A stretch of DNA of 64,000 nt from the NCBI GenBank assembly GCA_024402505.1, contig JAKSTP010000007.1, forward strand, positions 1 through 64,000. Direction: 5' to 3'. Under the pieces are notes generated by a model. That model saw nothing but the letters and a program-made list of their open reading frames with translations, made no database searches and was not told the DNA's origin. A program made the position numbers and the translations under genes. This document shows positions 39,118-48,000 of the stretch, piece after piece. The DNA is from Treponema sp. (GTDB lineage: Bacteria > Spirochaetota > Spirochaetia > Treponematales > Treponemataceae). Within the stretch, counting starts at the first letter, position 1. Every line of letters begins with the position of its first letter.

Positions 39118-40497
39118 ATGTTTTTTGACGGAAATGTAACATCAGCTTCAAATGGAGCAGAACAGGAAGCCCTTAACAAGGCTCTTACCGCCGGTTACGG
39201 AACAGACTCGGCAACTTATGTAAACGGACGTGCAATGATTCCGGAAGATCTGGAATCTACAACAGTAAACGTTGTAGCACAGCTTAAAGAAGACTGTAAA
39301 GTTTTTAACGGTCTGAAAAAAGAACCTGTAAATTCTACAGTTCACGAATTCAACCGCCGCACAAATCACGGTGACTACAGATTCCTTTCTGTAGCAGAAG
39401 GTGGATCAAGTGCAGGAACAGATCAGGCACTTGAAAGAAAATTCCTGGAAATAAAATACCTCCAGACACGCCGCTCTGTAACAAAACAGATGGAAGTTGT
39501 AAAGACTTTTGAAGGTGCACTGGCAAGCGAAAAACTCGCAGGTATTGAAACAATTATCAAAGGTGCAGAACACCAGATTTTCCACGGAAATTCAAAGGTT
39601 ATTCCAACAGAATTTGACGGACTTTTGGCTCAGATTGAAGAATCTACAAAAGCCTACAAACATGACGCTCGTGGTGCTTCTATCGGCTCTATGGGTGAAG
39701 CTCTGTTTGATGAAGTAGCACGTCAGGTATGGGAACGTGGTGGAGACCTTCGCAAATCATTCTTCCCAGCCGTACTCGCAAAAGATATTAAAGATCTTTT
39801 TGCAGATCGTTCACGTTACGTTCTTAACAACGGCGTAAACACAACTGGTATGGGACTTCCTGATCACGTAACAGCAATTGGATCAACAATTAAGCTGTCA
39901 GGTGACGCCGGTGCAGACAAATTCTTCCAGGTAAAAGGAAAAGTTTACGCTCAGGGTGACGTTAACAAACGTCCGGCAACACCAAGCGCTTTCACCGCCT
40001 CAGCCGCAACAGAAGCAGGATCTAAATTCCTTACAGCAGACGCCGGAAACTATATGTATACAGTTCACGCCGTAAACGCATACGGTATTTCAGAAGGAAA
40101 AGAACTTGCAGCGGCCGCAACAGTTGCAGCCGGTGACGGTGTAACACTCACAATTACAGGTGATACAAAAACAACTGGTTACATTATCTGTCGTTCTAAG
40201 AAAGACTCAACAGAATGTATGGAAATGGTGCAGATCGGAAAAGCTCCAGAAGGAAACACAACTTACGTTGACAAAAACGAAGATCTTCCTGGAACAGCTT
40301 CAATGATTCTTCTCTCAGAAGGACGCACTTCACCAATTCTCTCATTTGACCAGCTGCTTCCTTGTTCAACAATTCCTCTTTATCCAACAGACAAAGCGGA
40401 AACACCATTCCTCATTGTTCTTTACGGTGCTCTGGAAAACCGTGCTCCTGAATTCTGTTCAGTTGTTAAGAACATTGCTTACACAGGCGGATTCTAA
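39118..40497 (+). CDS. Major capsid protein with Ig-like insertion
   Basis: 459 residues. The gene order and patterns such as RRTNHGDYRFLSVAEGGSSA and KYLQTRRSVTKQMEVVKTFE fit an HK97-fold capsid protein. FDGLLAQIEESTKAYKHDAR and YVLNNGVNTTGMGLPDHVTA also fit. About residues 280-395 form an Ig/FnIII-like insertion: PATPSAFTASAATEAGSKFL, NYMYTVHAVNAYGISEGKEL, TGYIICRSKKDS. It probably protrudes from the shell. Codon use is GC-richer than its neighbours, usual for a highly expressed structural gene. Confidence 0.85.
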   Translation: MFFDGNVTSASNGAEQEALNKALTAGYGTDSATYVNGRAMIPEDLESTTVNVVAQLKEDCKVFNGLKKEPVNSTVHEFNRRTNHGDYRFLSVAEGGSSAGTDQALERKFLEIKYLQTRRSVTKQMEVVKTFEGALASEKLAGIETIIKGAEHQIFHGNSKVIPTEFDGLLAQIEESTKAYKHDARGASIGSMGEALFDEVARQVWERGGDLRKSFFPAVLAKDIKDLFADRSRYVLNNGVNTTGMGLPDHVTAIGSTIKLSGDAGADKFFQVKGKVYAQGDVNKRPATPSAFTASAATEAGSKFLTADAGNYMYTVHAVNAYGISEGKELAAAATVAAGDGVTLTITGDTKTTGYIICRSKKDSTECMEMVQIGKAPEGNTTYVDKNEDLPGTASMILLSEGRTSPILSFDQLLPCSTIPLYPTDKAETPFLIVLYGALENRAPEFCSVVKNIAYTGGF

Positions 40498-40802
40498 TGG
40501 CAAAAAGCGGAAGACCAAAAACAAATTCCACTGCCGTTACTACCGGTGCAGAAGTGAAAACAGAAGTGCCGGTAGAGTCGGTTAAGGTGGAAGAAAAAAA
40601 AGATATTAAACCGGAAGAACCAAAACGGTGTTTGTTTGGTGAAAAAACATACATTGTGGTTAATAAGGAAATGGCCGGAAGAAAAGTTTCGGCAACATCA
40701 GGAGCAATTATTACTTTTGATGAAAACGGCAAAGCAAAAGTTGGGTTGAAAGACGCCGAACATTTGAGCCGTATTCCTGGCTATTCAGTATCAGAAAGGT
40801 AA
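40497..40802 (+). CDS. Hypothetical head-associated protein (101 aa)
   Basis: TAATG overlap with the capsid gene. Basic start MAKSGRPKTNSTAVTTG, a charged Val/Glu/Lys-rich linker, then a small beta domain (KTYIVVNKEMAGRKVSATSG; LKDAEHLSRIPGYSVSER). Possibly a capsid decoration or neck factor. Not recognised. Confidence 0.5.
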   Translation: MAKSGRPKTNSTAVTTGAEVKTEVPVESVKVEEKKDIKPEEPKRCLFGEKTYIVVNKEMAGRKVSATSGAIITFDENGKAKVGLKDAEHLSRIPGYSVSER

Positions 40803-40845
40803 CAGGTAGGGGATTGCCATAGAAAAAAAGCTCCATGTTTTTTTC

Positions 40846-40887
40846 CGGCCGTGTAGGTTATTAGCCGATTTACACGGCCGTTTTTTT
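40846..40887 (+). terminator. Strong intrinsic terminator
   Basis: Perfect 10-bp stem CGGCCGTGTA/TACACGGCCG followed by seven T. Lies 19 bases before the next ATG. Confidence 0.85.
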
Positions 40888-40905
40888 AGTTAGAGGGTGT
40901 AAAAA

Positions 40906-42030
40906 ATGATCGTTGCAGAAAGTTTGAAAAATAAAGTAATTATTACTGTTTCAAATGTAACAGAAAATCAGAGAGTAGAGAGACTTGAAAAAGGCTCAGA
41001 CGTTTGGAAAGTTTATACAGAAAACGGATTTGTTATTCCTGATGAAGAAACAGAAATAAAAGCTGTAGGAAACGGTGATTTTTTAGACCTTTTAGAAGAA
41101 GACGGATTATTTACTTACCGTTCATGTGGTGAGAATGTAGAAAATCCGGAACCAGAAGACTATGAATATTCTAACTGGGTAAGATGTGGAATTACCGGAC
41201 CTATTGGATATTCATTCAATAACTATACTCCAGCTCCAGGAGATTGGGGAAAAGTAATTTGTCCTGATGATCTGAGATATACATATCTATGGGGGACAGA
41301 CTTCAAAGCAACAAACGGAGCAACTTTTACGGATGAACAGATAGAATTCCTGATTAAAGCTGCCGTTGCAGATCTCGAAAAACTTCTAAACATTAAAATC
41401 ATTAAAACACGTTACAGAACAAATCCTAAAGCAAGGGGACTTGTTAAAGGAGTTGATTATGATAAAGAAGAAGACTTGTATCAATTTTCATGGTCAAGGA
41501 TTCAGAAATATGGAATGATCCGTACCCGCCAGAGACCTATTTGCGCATTGCACGAACTTAAACTCTTAAACAGAACAATTCCAAGTGTTTCTCTTTTGCC
41601 GGAAGTAGTTGTAGACAAGCAGAAAGGAATTATCCGTTATGCAAGAAGACCTGTAAAGCCTACAGATACAACAATGGGTATTATGACTTCAATCGGAATG
41701 TATGGTAATGCAACATACGGTGCTCATATTTTCTATGAAATTGACTATGACGCCGGATTTGAAAGTGCAGCAGATATTCCTGATGATTTAAGGGAAATAA
41801 TCGGCAAACAGTGTGCCGTATCACTTTTGAATATCGTTGGTGACGGACTTATGTCAGGTTTTTCTTCTTCTTCACTTTCTATGGACGGAATTTCAGAGTC
41901 ATTCAGCTCTACTCAGTCGGCAACATCCGCTTATTTTGGTGCCCGAATTAAAGAGTATAAAGACGATATTAAGGAATATATCAAAGAAAACAAACTCAAA
42001 TTCAGTAATCTTCCAATGGGGAATTTATAA
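40906..42030 (+). CDS. Head-tail connector (neck) protein
   Basis: 374 residues. The middle part (ATFTDEQIEFLIKAAVADLE, KLLNIKIIKTRYRTNPK) and the C-terminal part (DYDAGFESAADIPDDLREII, GKQCAVSLLNIVGDGLMSGF) have the layout of phage head-tail connector proteins of the gp6 type. There, acidic N-terminal helices and an 'aDiP.dLreai...aa..ll...gd' end are common. It follows the capsid protein as expected. Confidence 0.6.
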   Translation: MIVAESLKNKVIITVSNVTENQRVERLEKGSDVWKVYTENGFVIPDEETEIKAVGNGDFLDLLEEDGLFTYRSCGENVENPEPEDYEYSNWVRCGITGPIGYSFNNYTPAPGDWGKVICPDDLRYTYLWGTDFKATNGATFTDEQIEFLIKAAVADLEKLLNIKIIKTRYRTNPKARGLVKGVDYDKEEDLYQFSWSRIQKYGMIRTRQRPICALHELKLLNRTIPSVSLLPEVVVDKQKGIIRYARRPVKPTDTTMGIMTSIGMYGNATYGAHIFYEIDYDAGFESAADIPDDLREIIGKQCAVSLLNIVGDGLMSGFSSSSLSMDGISESFSSTQSATSAYFGARIKEYKDDIKEYIKENKLKFSNLPMGNL

Positions 42031-42032
42031 AA

Positions 42033-42656
42033 ATGAAGCCAAATGAAATATTCAAATTAATTCAGGAAACTTCTTACAATACATCAGGAAAAGAAGTTGA
42101 CTGGAAAATAATTGTTGATGAAGTTGATAAAGTTATCAGGCTTATTTTTCAGGAAACAACAAGCAAAACAGACTGGATAACTAACTTTAATTTCCCTGTA
42201 AAAATTTATAAAAATCAACAGCATTTTTTTCTTGTCCATAGAGGATATGGCAAAGCCTGGAAAAGTTGCAACGATGAAATTGTGAGTGCTTTTCTTAAAG
42301 CTGTAGAGAAATTTCCTGATTATAAGACACAGATCACAGGTTGGAGTTATGGTGGTGGAATAGCTCCATTTGCGGCAGAAGATATTAATTTTCGAACAGG
42401 GAAAAAGATTGATGAAGTAATGACTTTTGGAGCTCCTAGACCATTGTTTGGTTTTTTCACAAAAAAACATTTCAAAGAAAGTGCAAAAAAGTTTATTCAA
42501 TATACTTTCTTTTATGACTTTGTTACTTGGCTGCCATTCTTTTATCTTAGGCCAAATACAAAACTCATGGACAAAAAGAACTGTTGGAAGGTCTGGAGAG
42601 TATTTCAGACACCAAAATATCACTGTGCATACGGTGATGAAGAATATTATTGCTAG
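42033..42656 (+). CDS. Class 3 lipase-like alpha/beta hydrolase
   Basis: 207 residues. The nucleophile elbow GWSYGGG (103-109, Ser105), the FGAPRP loop (132-137), Asp162 in FFYDFVTWLPFF, and a final His197 in KYHCAYG form a complete lipase class 3 catalytic triad. HFFLVHRGYGKAWKSC at 64-79 is the usual entrance strand. No signal peptide is seen, so it could be a virion-borne esterase or lipase acting on host envelope lipids or a surface polymer. Unusual between the connector and fibre genes. Confidence 0.8.
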   Translation: MKPNEIFKLIQETSYNTSGKEVDWKIIVDEVDKVIRLIFQETTSKTDWITNFNFPVKIYKNQQHFFLVHRGYGKAWKSCNDEIVSAFLKAVEKFPDYKTQITGWSYGGGIAPFAAEDINFRTGKKIDEVMTFGAPRPLFGFFTKKHFKESAKKFIQYTFFYDFVTWLPFFYLRPNTKLMDKKNCWKVWRVFQTPKYHCAYGDEEYYC

Positions 42657-42678
42657 ATAAATATTGGAGGAACATAAG

Positions 42679-42888
42679 ATGTTTGTAAACGGAGCAAAAA
42701 CAAAGGGGTGGACTTTTTATGTAGATTCAGAAAGTGACATTGAAAAGTTGCCAACTAACACAAAACCTGGAAACAATGGTGTAAGTGAGGAAGATAATAC
42801 ACCTTGTCCTATTGGATCAAGTGCAATTGTTGCAGAGACAGGTGCTGGTTATATCCTTTTCCCTAACGGAACTTGGGTGGAGGTGTAA
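42679..42888 (+). CDS. Small beta-rich structural protein (69 aa)
   Basis: ATG 42679 has GGAGG upstream. Sequence KTKGWTFYVDSESDIEKLPT, then GSSAIVAETGAGYILFPNGT WVEV. The pattern is common in short phage proteins beside tail fibres. Function unknown. Confidence 0.5.
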   Translation: MFVNGAKTKGWTFYVDSESDIEKLPTNTKPGNNGVSEEDNTPCPIGSSAIVAETGAGYILFPNGTWVEV

Positions 42889-42891
42889 AAC

Positions 42892-43512
42892 ATGGATCTT
42901 ATTACACTCGCTTTAGCAAAATCTTTTGTAAAAAAATCTCTTGCCGGTGTCGGTGCAATTAAAGGATCGCCGGCAACTGTAAAAGGGTATGAAGAAGACA
43001 GAGATGGAAACACCCTCGTAGAATTCTCTTGGAAAGACAAGGACGATGTTGAAAGCACCATGAAAGCTCTTGTTAAGAAGGGTATCAAAGGTGATTCTAT
43101 CAATTCTATAGAAGTAGACGAAGAAGGACAGATTATCGTTAGTCTTGATAGTGGTGAAAGACTTCCTGCCATTTCAATTCCTATTACAGAAACTGTTGCA
43201 ACAAACAAAAAGGATATTGCAGTTCTTAAGGAAGCCGTTGCAAGTCTTTCGGGAATGAAACGCAAGGTTGTTTCAGTTCTTCCTAGTGAAGGTGAAAACA
43301 ATGTTTTCTATCTTGTACAGACAAGTACACCAGACGTGTACAACAATTATGTCTGGGCATACGATGATGATAACATCGGCTCTTACGTTTCTCTTGGTTC
43401 TACCGAAATGAACCTTGACGGATATGTAAAGCAGGTTTATCTCACTCAGGAAGAATATGATGAACTTGAAACTCCAGATCCAACAGTAGATTACAATATC
43501 TGGGAGATTTAG
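42892..43512 (+). CDS. Putative tail fibre or baseplate attachment protein (206 aa)
   Basis: A helical N-terminal segment (TLALAKSFVKKSLAGVGAIK) is followed by GSPATVKGYEEDRDGNTLVE and a beta region. AVLKEAVASLSGMKRKVVSV and the end KQVYLTQEEYDELETPDPTV DYNIWEI follow. This combination is typical of short fibre or host-range proteins near tail fibres. It lies just before the large fibre-like protein. Confidence 0.55.
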   Translation: MDLITLALAKSFVKKSLAGVGAIKGSPATVKGYEEDRDGNTLVEFSWKDKDDVESTMKALVKKGIKGDSINSIEVDEEGQIIVSLDSGERLPAISIPITETVATNKKDIAVLKEAVASLSGMKRKVVSVLPSEGENNVFYLVQTSTPDVYNNYVWAYDDDNIGSYVSLGSTEMNLDGYVKQVYLTQEEYDELETPDPTVDYNIWEI

Positions 43513-43515
43513 CAG

Positions 43516-44877
43516 ATGATTAAACATGATGGTAAGACTATTGTTGCAAGAAGTCACGGTGGTGCTGATTTATGTAAGAAGTATCACGGTGACAAACTTG
43601 TCTGGGTAAAAAACATTGAAAGACGATTACCGATGGAGTATCAGGAAGTTGAATACATCGAAAGTAATTTACATCAGTATTTAGATACTAAAATAAATCT
43701 AACTAATAAAACTTCTATAAATGTTGAATTTGCGTGGACTACAGGTTATGCAACAGTATCGGGTTGGACAGGAATGTCTAATGGTGCAACATTTGGCAAG
43801 GAAGGTGTTAGCGGTTCAGTTAATAGATTGTATTGGTATGTTGATAAGTCTAACAAGTTTACTGTGTCAATAAAAAACAAAATATGGGAAGTTGGTGCAA
43901 GTGATACAAACAAACATAAACTTTCATTAGACTTGTCAAAAGATATAGCCACATTTGATAATACATCTTACACATATACTGATACAACTTGGTATGATGA
44001 TGTTCCAACACATAGTTTAATATTGTTTGCTCAATGGTTTGGAAGAAATAACGCAATCGGTAATTTCTCAAATGAAAGAATCTACTCTTGTATTATTTAT
44101 GAAAACAATATCTGTGTAGGCAACTTCGTTCCTTGTTACAGAAAATCAGACCATAAGAGTGGAATGTATGACACAATTACAAATACATTCTTTACTTCTG
44201 AAACTTCTACAGACTTCTCTGTCGGAGCAAATGTAAAATGTAAGAAGTTGGAATACTGTGAGAACTCAAATGGTAACTATATTGATTTAAGAATGAAGTT
44301 AAAATCTTCATATAAAACAAAGGTAGACTTTCAAGTTCCACAGACAACTACAGAAAACAGAGGTGTTATTTTTGGTACTCGTGGAACAAATACAGATACA
44401 CTTGAATATAGCCTTGATAAAGCTTATGTGTTGGTAAACTGGACAAAAATAAATAATACTCCTGTTACAGTTGATGTATGGAAAGTTTATCAGGGCGATG
44501 GTGCAAAAAGAAGATACAGTATAAGTGAAGCAAACAGATACAAGAGATTGCTTGTTGAGTTTAGCGATACAGCAATCAAGGTAGATGGTGCTACTGTTAA
44601 AACAAATACAGCATTGACAGAGTTTGAAACAGTAAAAAGTGCGTGTATTTTTGGAAGTCCGTTAGTCTGTTTATCAGGAACACAACTTCTAACAGAATAT
44701 GTAAATGCAAAAATATATTCTGTTGAAATCAAAGATAAAACAGACAATTTGTTGTTCTCACTTATCCCATATCAGATTGGCGATACTGTCGGTATGCTGG
44801 ACACTTTATCTAAGGTGTTCTTTAGTGGGGAATTGGTGGATAAACCGTTTGGTACTAAACAGAGTAGGAGCAGATAA
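43516..44877 (+). CDS. Tail fibre-like protein with tandem concanavalin-type domains
   Basis: 453 residues. After a short N-terminal part (KTIVARSHGGADLCKKYHGD) comes LPMEYQEVEYIESNLHQYLD, the usual lead-in of phage LamG/concanavalin-like repeats. The first domain runs to about residue 230 and ends with a CYRKSDHKSGMYDTITNTFF loop. A second copy begins KLEYCENSNGNYIDLRMKLK and ends DTVGMLDTLSKVFFSGELV. Such domains bind glycans or surface proteins, so this is a host-recognition candidate. Confidence 0.65.
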   Translation: MIKHDGKTIVARSHGGADLCKKYHGDKLVWVKNIERRLPMEYQEVEYIESNLHQYLDTKINLTNKTSINVEFAWTTGYATVSGWTGMSNGATFGKEGVSGSVNRLYWYVDKSNKFTVSIKNKIWEVGASDTNKHKLSLDLSKDIATFDNTSYTYTDTTWYDDVPTHSLILFAQWFGRNNAIGNFSNERIYSCIIYENNICVGNFVPCYRKSDHKSGMYDTITNTFFTSETSTDFSVGANVKCKKLEYCENSNGNYIDLRMKLKSSYKTKVDFQVPQTTTENRGVIFGTRGTNTDTLEYSLDKAYVLVNWTKINNTPVTVDVWKVYQGDGAKRRYSISEANRYKRLLVEFSDTAIKVDGATVKTNTALTEFETVKSACIFGSPLVCLSGTQLLTEYVNAKIYSVEIKDKTDNLLFSLIPYQIGDTVGMLDTLSKVFFSGELVDKPFGTKQSRSR

Positions 44878-44945
44878 TCTTATGTACTAGTGTACAAAAA
44901 GTTTCTGGCCACGTTTACTTCGGTAGGCGTGGTTTGTTTTATAAG

Positions 44946-44974
44946 TTGTAAAACGTTAATAAGTAATGTAATAT
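44946..44974 (+). promoter_or_regulatory. Promoter (TTGTAA-17-TAATAT)
   Basis: TTGTAA (44946-44951) and TAATAT (44969-44974), 17-bp spacer, in the 196-bp gap before the gene at 45074. Confidence 0.6.
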
Positions 44975-45011
44975 AGAATAAAAATACATATATAATCAAG
45001 CACTTTACAAA

Positions 45012-45057
45012 AGGCAGATAACTAACGAATTTTTCGGTGGTTGTCTGTCTTTTTTTA
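45012..45057 (+). terminator. Terminator before the 1389-residue protein
   Basis: A 12-bp stem with three wobbles (45012-45023 with 45039-45050) is followed by a T-run. The gene starts 17 bases after it. Confidence 0.65.
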
Positions 45058-45073
45058 TTTACGGGGGAAATAT

Positions 45074-48000
45074 ATGAATTTCTTTGAAAAAATCCTTGAA
45101 ATGGCAAAAAGTATGGGAGTAAAAAACTTTGCATACTACAAGAAATGGGCACTTGATCATTTGAAAAAGCAGCTGGATGAAGAAGAAACAGTGACAAAGG
45201 CACTGGAGTATTGTGAAGAATACCTGGAAAAGGCTTACGGAGTAGGAACCATACGCATTTGGAAAGGAAAGAAATACATTAAAGGTCCTGATAAAAAGTG
45301 GAGACGTTATTACGAAAAGCACGATCGTGGGGCAAATCAGGCGATTAAAAATATTATGCGTGAGATCAATTCTCTTGAAAACGGAGACGTTGAGGGCCTT
45401 TATGCAATTATTCAGAAAAATCAGGGCCGTTTTAGAGACGAAAACGGAAATATTCTTCCAGAAGTACAGCAGATTCACGATCTTGTAGAGAAGAAACAGG
45501 CAAGAAAAGATTCTGAAATGGATGAAAAAAAAGCTGGAACTGATACAGAGAAAAAAAACGCTAAAAAATGGGATATTTCTTTAGAGTCTTATAAAGCTGC
45601 AAAAGAAATGTTGAAAGAAAATGAAAACTTAAAACGCCCTGATAAACAGATTAAAAGTTTGGTTGAGAAAGGGCATGAAGTTTTTTCAGAATTCTCTACA
45701 AATGACCTGGAACATTTGTTTAATGACATTCTTGACGATGTTGGGGAAAAATACGGCGTAGACGGCAAGGCAATCTCTTATATCTTTAGTATTGTTTCAG
45801 ATATTAAAACTTATGGAACAAAAGGATTTATTGATAAAGAAACAGGAAAACTTGATACAGAATATGCAAAAAAGTATTTTACAAGACCTAAAAAACCAAC
45901 CGCAAAAGACGAATTTAAATTACTTAATCTTAATCGGCTCGAAAAAGGAAAACCAGAAAAAATGAGCATGGAAGACTTTGTAAAGCAGATTTATGAAAAC
46001 GAATTCGAATCAGAACAGGAAAAGCACCAGAATCGTTCAAATGCTATGAAAGGGAATGACAATGCAAAGAAAGACGGTGTAACGAAAGACGAAAAGAAAG
46101 AAAAAACTTTTGACGGAACAAGTCTTGATACAGTAATGGAAAAATACGCAAATGACAAACTTGTAAAAAAAGCCGTAAAAGACGTAAGTGATATGGACTT
46201 TACATCAGAAGACGAAACAAAGTCTTTTATAGCTGGAACATATCAGGAAGACGGTTATAAGATTGCTACAGATGGCCGTTACCTCTCTATGATTAAATCA
46301 GATTATCCGGCAGAAGAAGAAGGCAAAATTAAAGGAAATGAAAAAATCCTTAAATATAATGATAAAAAAATTGAACAGTATAAGGTTAATGTAACAGAGG
46401 CCGAAGGCGATCTTAAACGTGCAGCAGAAACAAAAGGAACCGGATCAAGGGATTATGAATTTGCAGAAAAAAAACTTACAGAAGCAAAAGAAAATCTTAA
46501 ACGTGTAGAAAATGTGAAAAAGACTGGGTTTATGGACGGAACATTCCCTAATTATAAAAAAGTTATTCCTTCTTTAGGGAATAATCCTAATTATGGGAAA
46601 GTAAAAGGATTTGACGATTTTAATAAAGTATTGAAAAACGCAATGGTTGCCGCAGCTTTTGCAAAAAACACTAAATATCCTCTTTCTACTATTAAAGTAG
46701 GTGACAGTGTTTTTGACGCTCAGAGACTTGTTAAAGTAATGGCAATGGCAAAAAAATACGGTTTAAACGAAATAATTGGAAATAAGGAAAATCCAGACGC
46801 TCCTATTGAATTTAAAGGAGAAAAGGGGTCTGTAGTTATTATGCCTATGTATGGATCTACTACACCAATGTTTGACGCCAATACTGGAGCTGTGAATATC
46901 GAAGATCAGGACAAGAAAGAAGAATTTTTGTCAGGTGGAGAAAAAGAAACTCGTTTGACATTTGCAAAAAACAAAAGTAAATATGAAACGAAGTTTGATA
47001 AAGATATTATTGATATTATGAACCATTTTGAAAAACAGAAAGGATTAAATGTTTCTAAATATTACAAAGACCATAATTATATCCGTACCGCAAAAAATCC
47101 AGCCCATATATCAAATGAAGGAAACGAAGATTTCAAAAATGCAATGAATGATCTAAAAGACCTTTTCCAGGATTATCAGGGATTTATTACAGACGTATAT
47201 AACAGACGTTTTGAAGAAGGAAAGGAAAATAAAAATGTTTCTTCAAAAGAAATCAAAAAATTTTTTGAAGACGGTGTAAAGAAAATTAAAGATAAATATG
47301 GTATTCAGAAATCATTCCTGGAACAGATTGAAGAAATTTCAAAATCTGTAAACGGCGAAAAACAGTCGGAACAGAAACACGATCTTGAATACTATAAGAA
47401 GTGGGCAATGTCCATTCTCGATAAACAGAAAGAAGAACCTGAGGAAGAAGACGGTCCAAACGAAGAAACGATCGTAAAAGCTCTTGCATATACTGAAATG
47501 ATTGCAAAGGCCGGTTATCCTGTAGGAACAGTCCGTGAATGGAAAGGCAAAAAGTACATTAAAGTTGCTCCAAATCAGTGGAAACCGAAATACGATAAAA
47601 TCAATCGTGGAGCAAAAATGAGCCTTTCACACCTGAAAAAAGCCGTTGCAAATTGTAACAGTGAAGAAGAGTTGTATAACCTGATTAATACAAATGCTTC
47701 ACGATTTAGGGATGAAAACGGACACCCACTTCCAGAAGTTCAGGAACTTCATGACATTGTTTCAAAGAGACAGGCAGAAATGAATAATACCGGAGACAAT
47801 GGGGGAAATGCTGGTGAAAGTGCTGGAAACGGTGAATCGGCAGAAGTAAACGGATCGGAAGAGAAAAAGGAAGACAAAAAGAAAACAAGTTACGCCGAAA
47901 AAATTTCCGCAATCCAGAAGTTAGGAAAGAAAACTGATAACGCAATTGAAACTACAGGAAGTTCAGGCCGTGTTGATAAGGTGGCAGAAAATGTTGCCGA

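Noticed and set aside
42084..42623. 179-residue minus-strand frame opposite the lipase
   Set aside because: The plus-strand frame has a full lipase triad; the antisense frame has no recognisable features.
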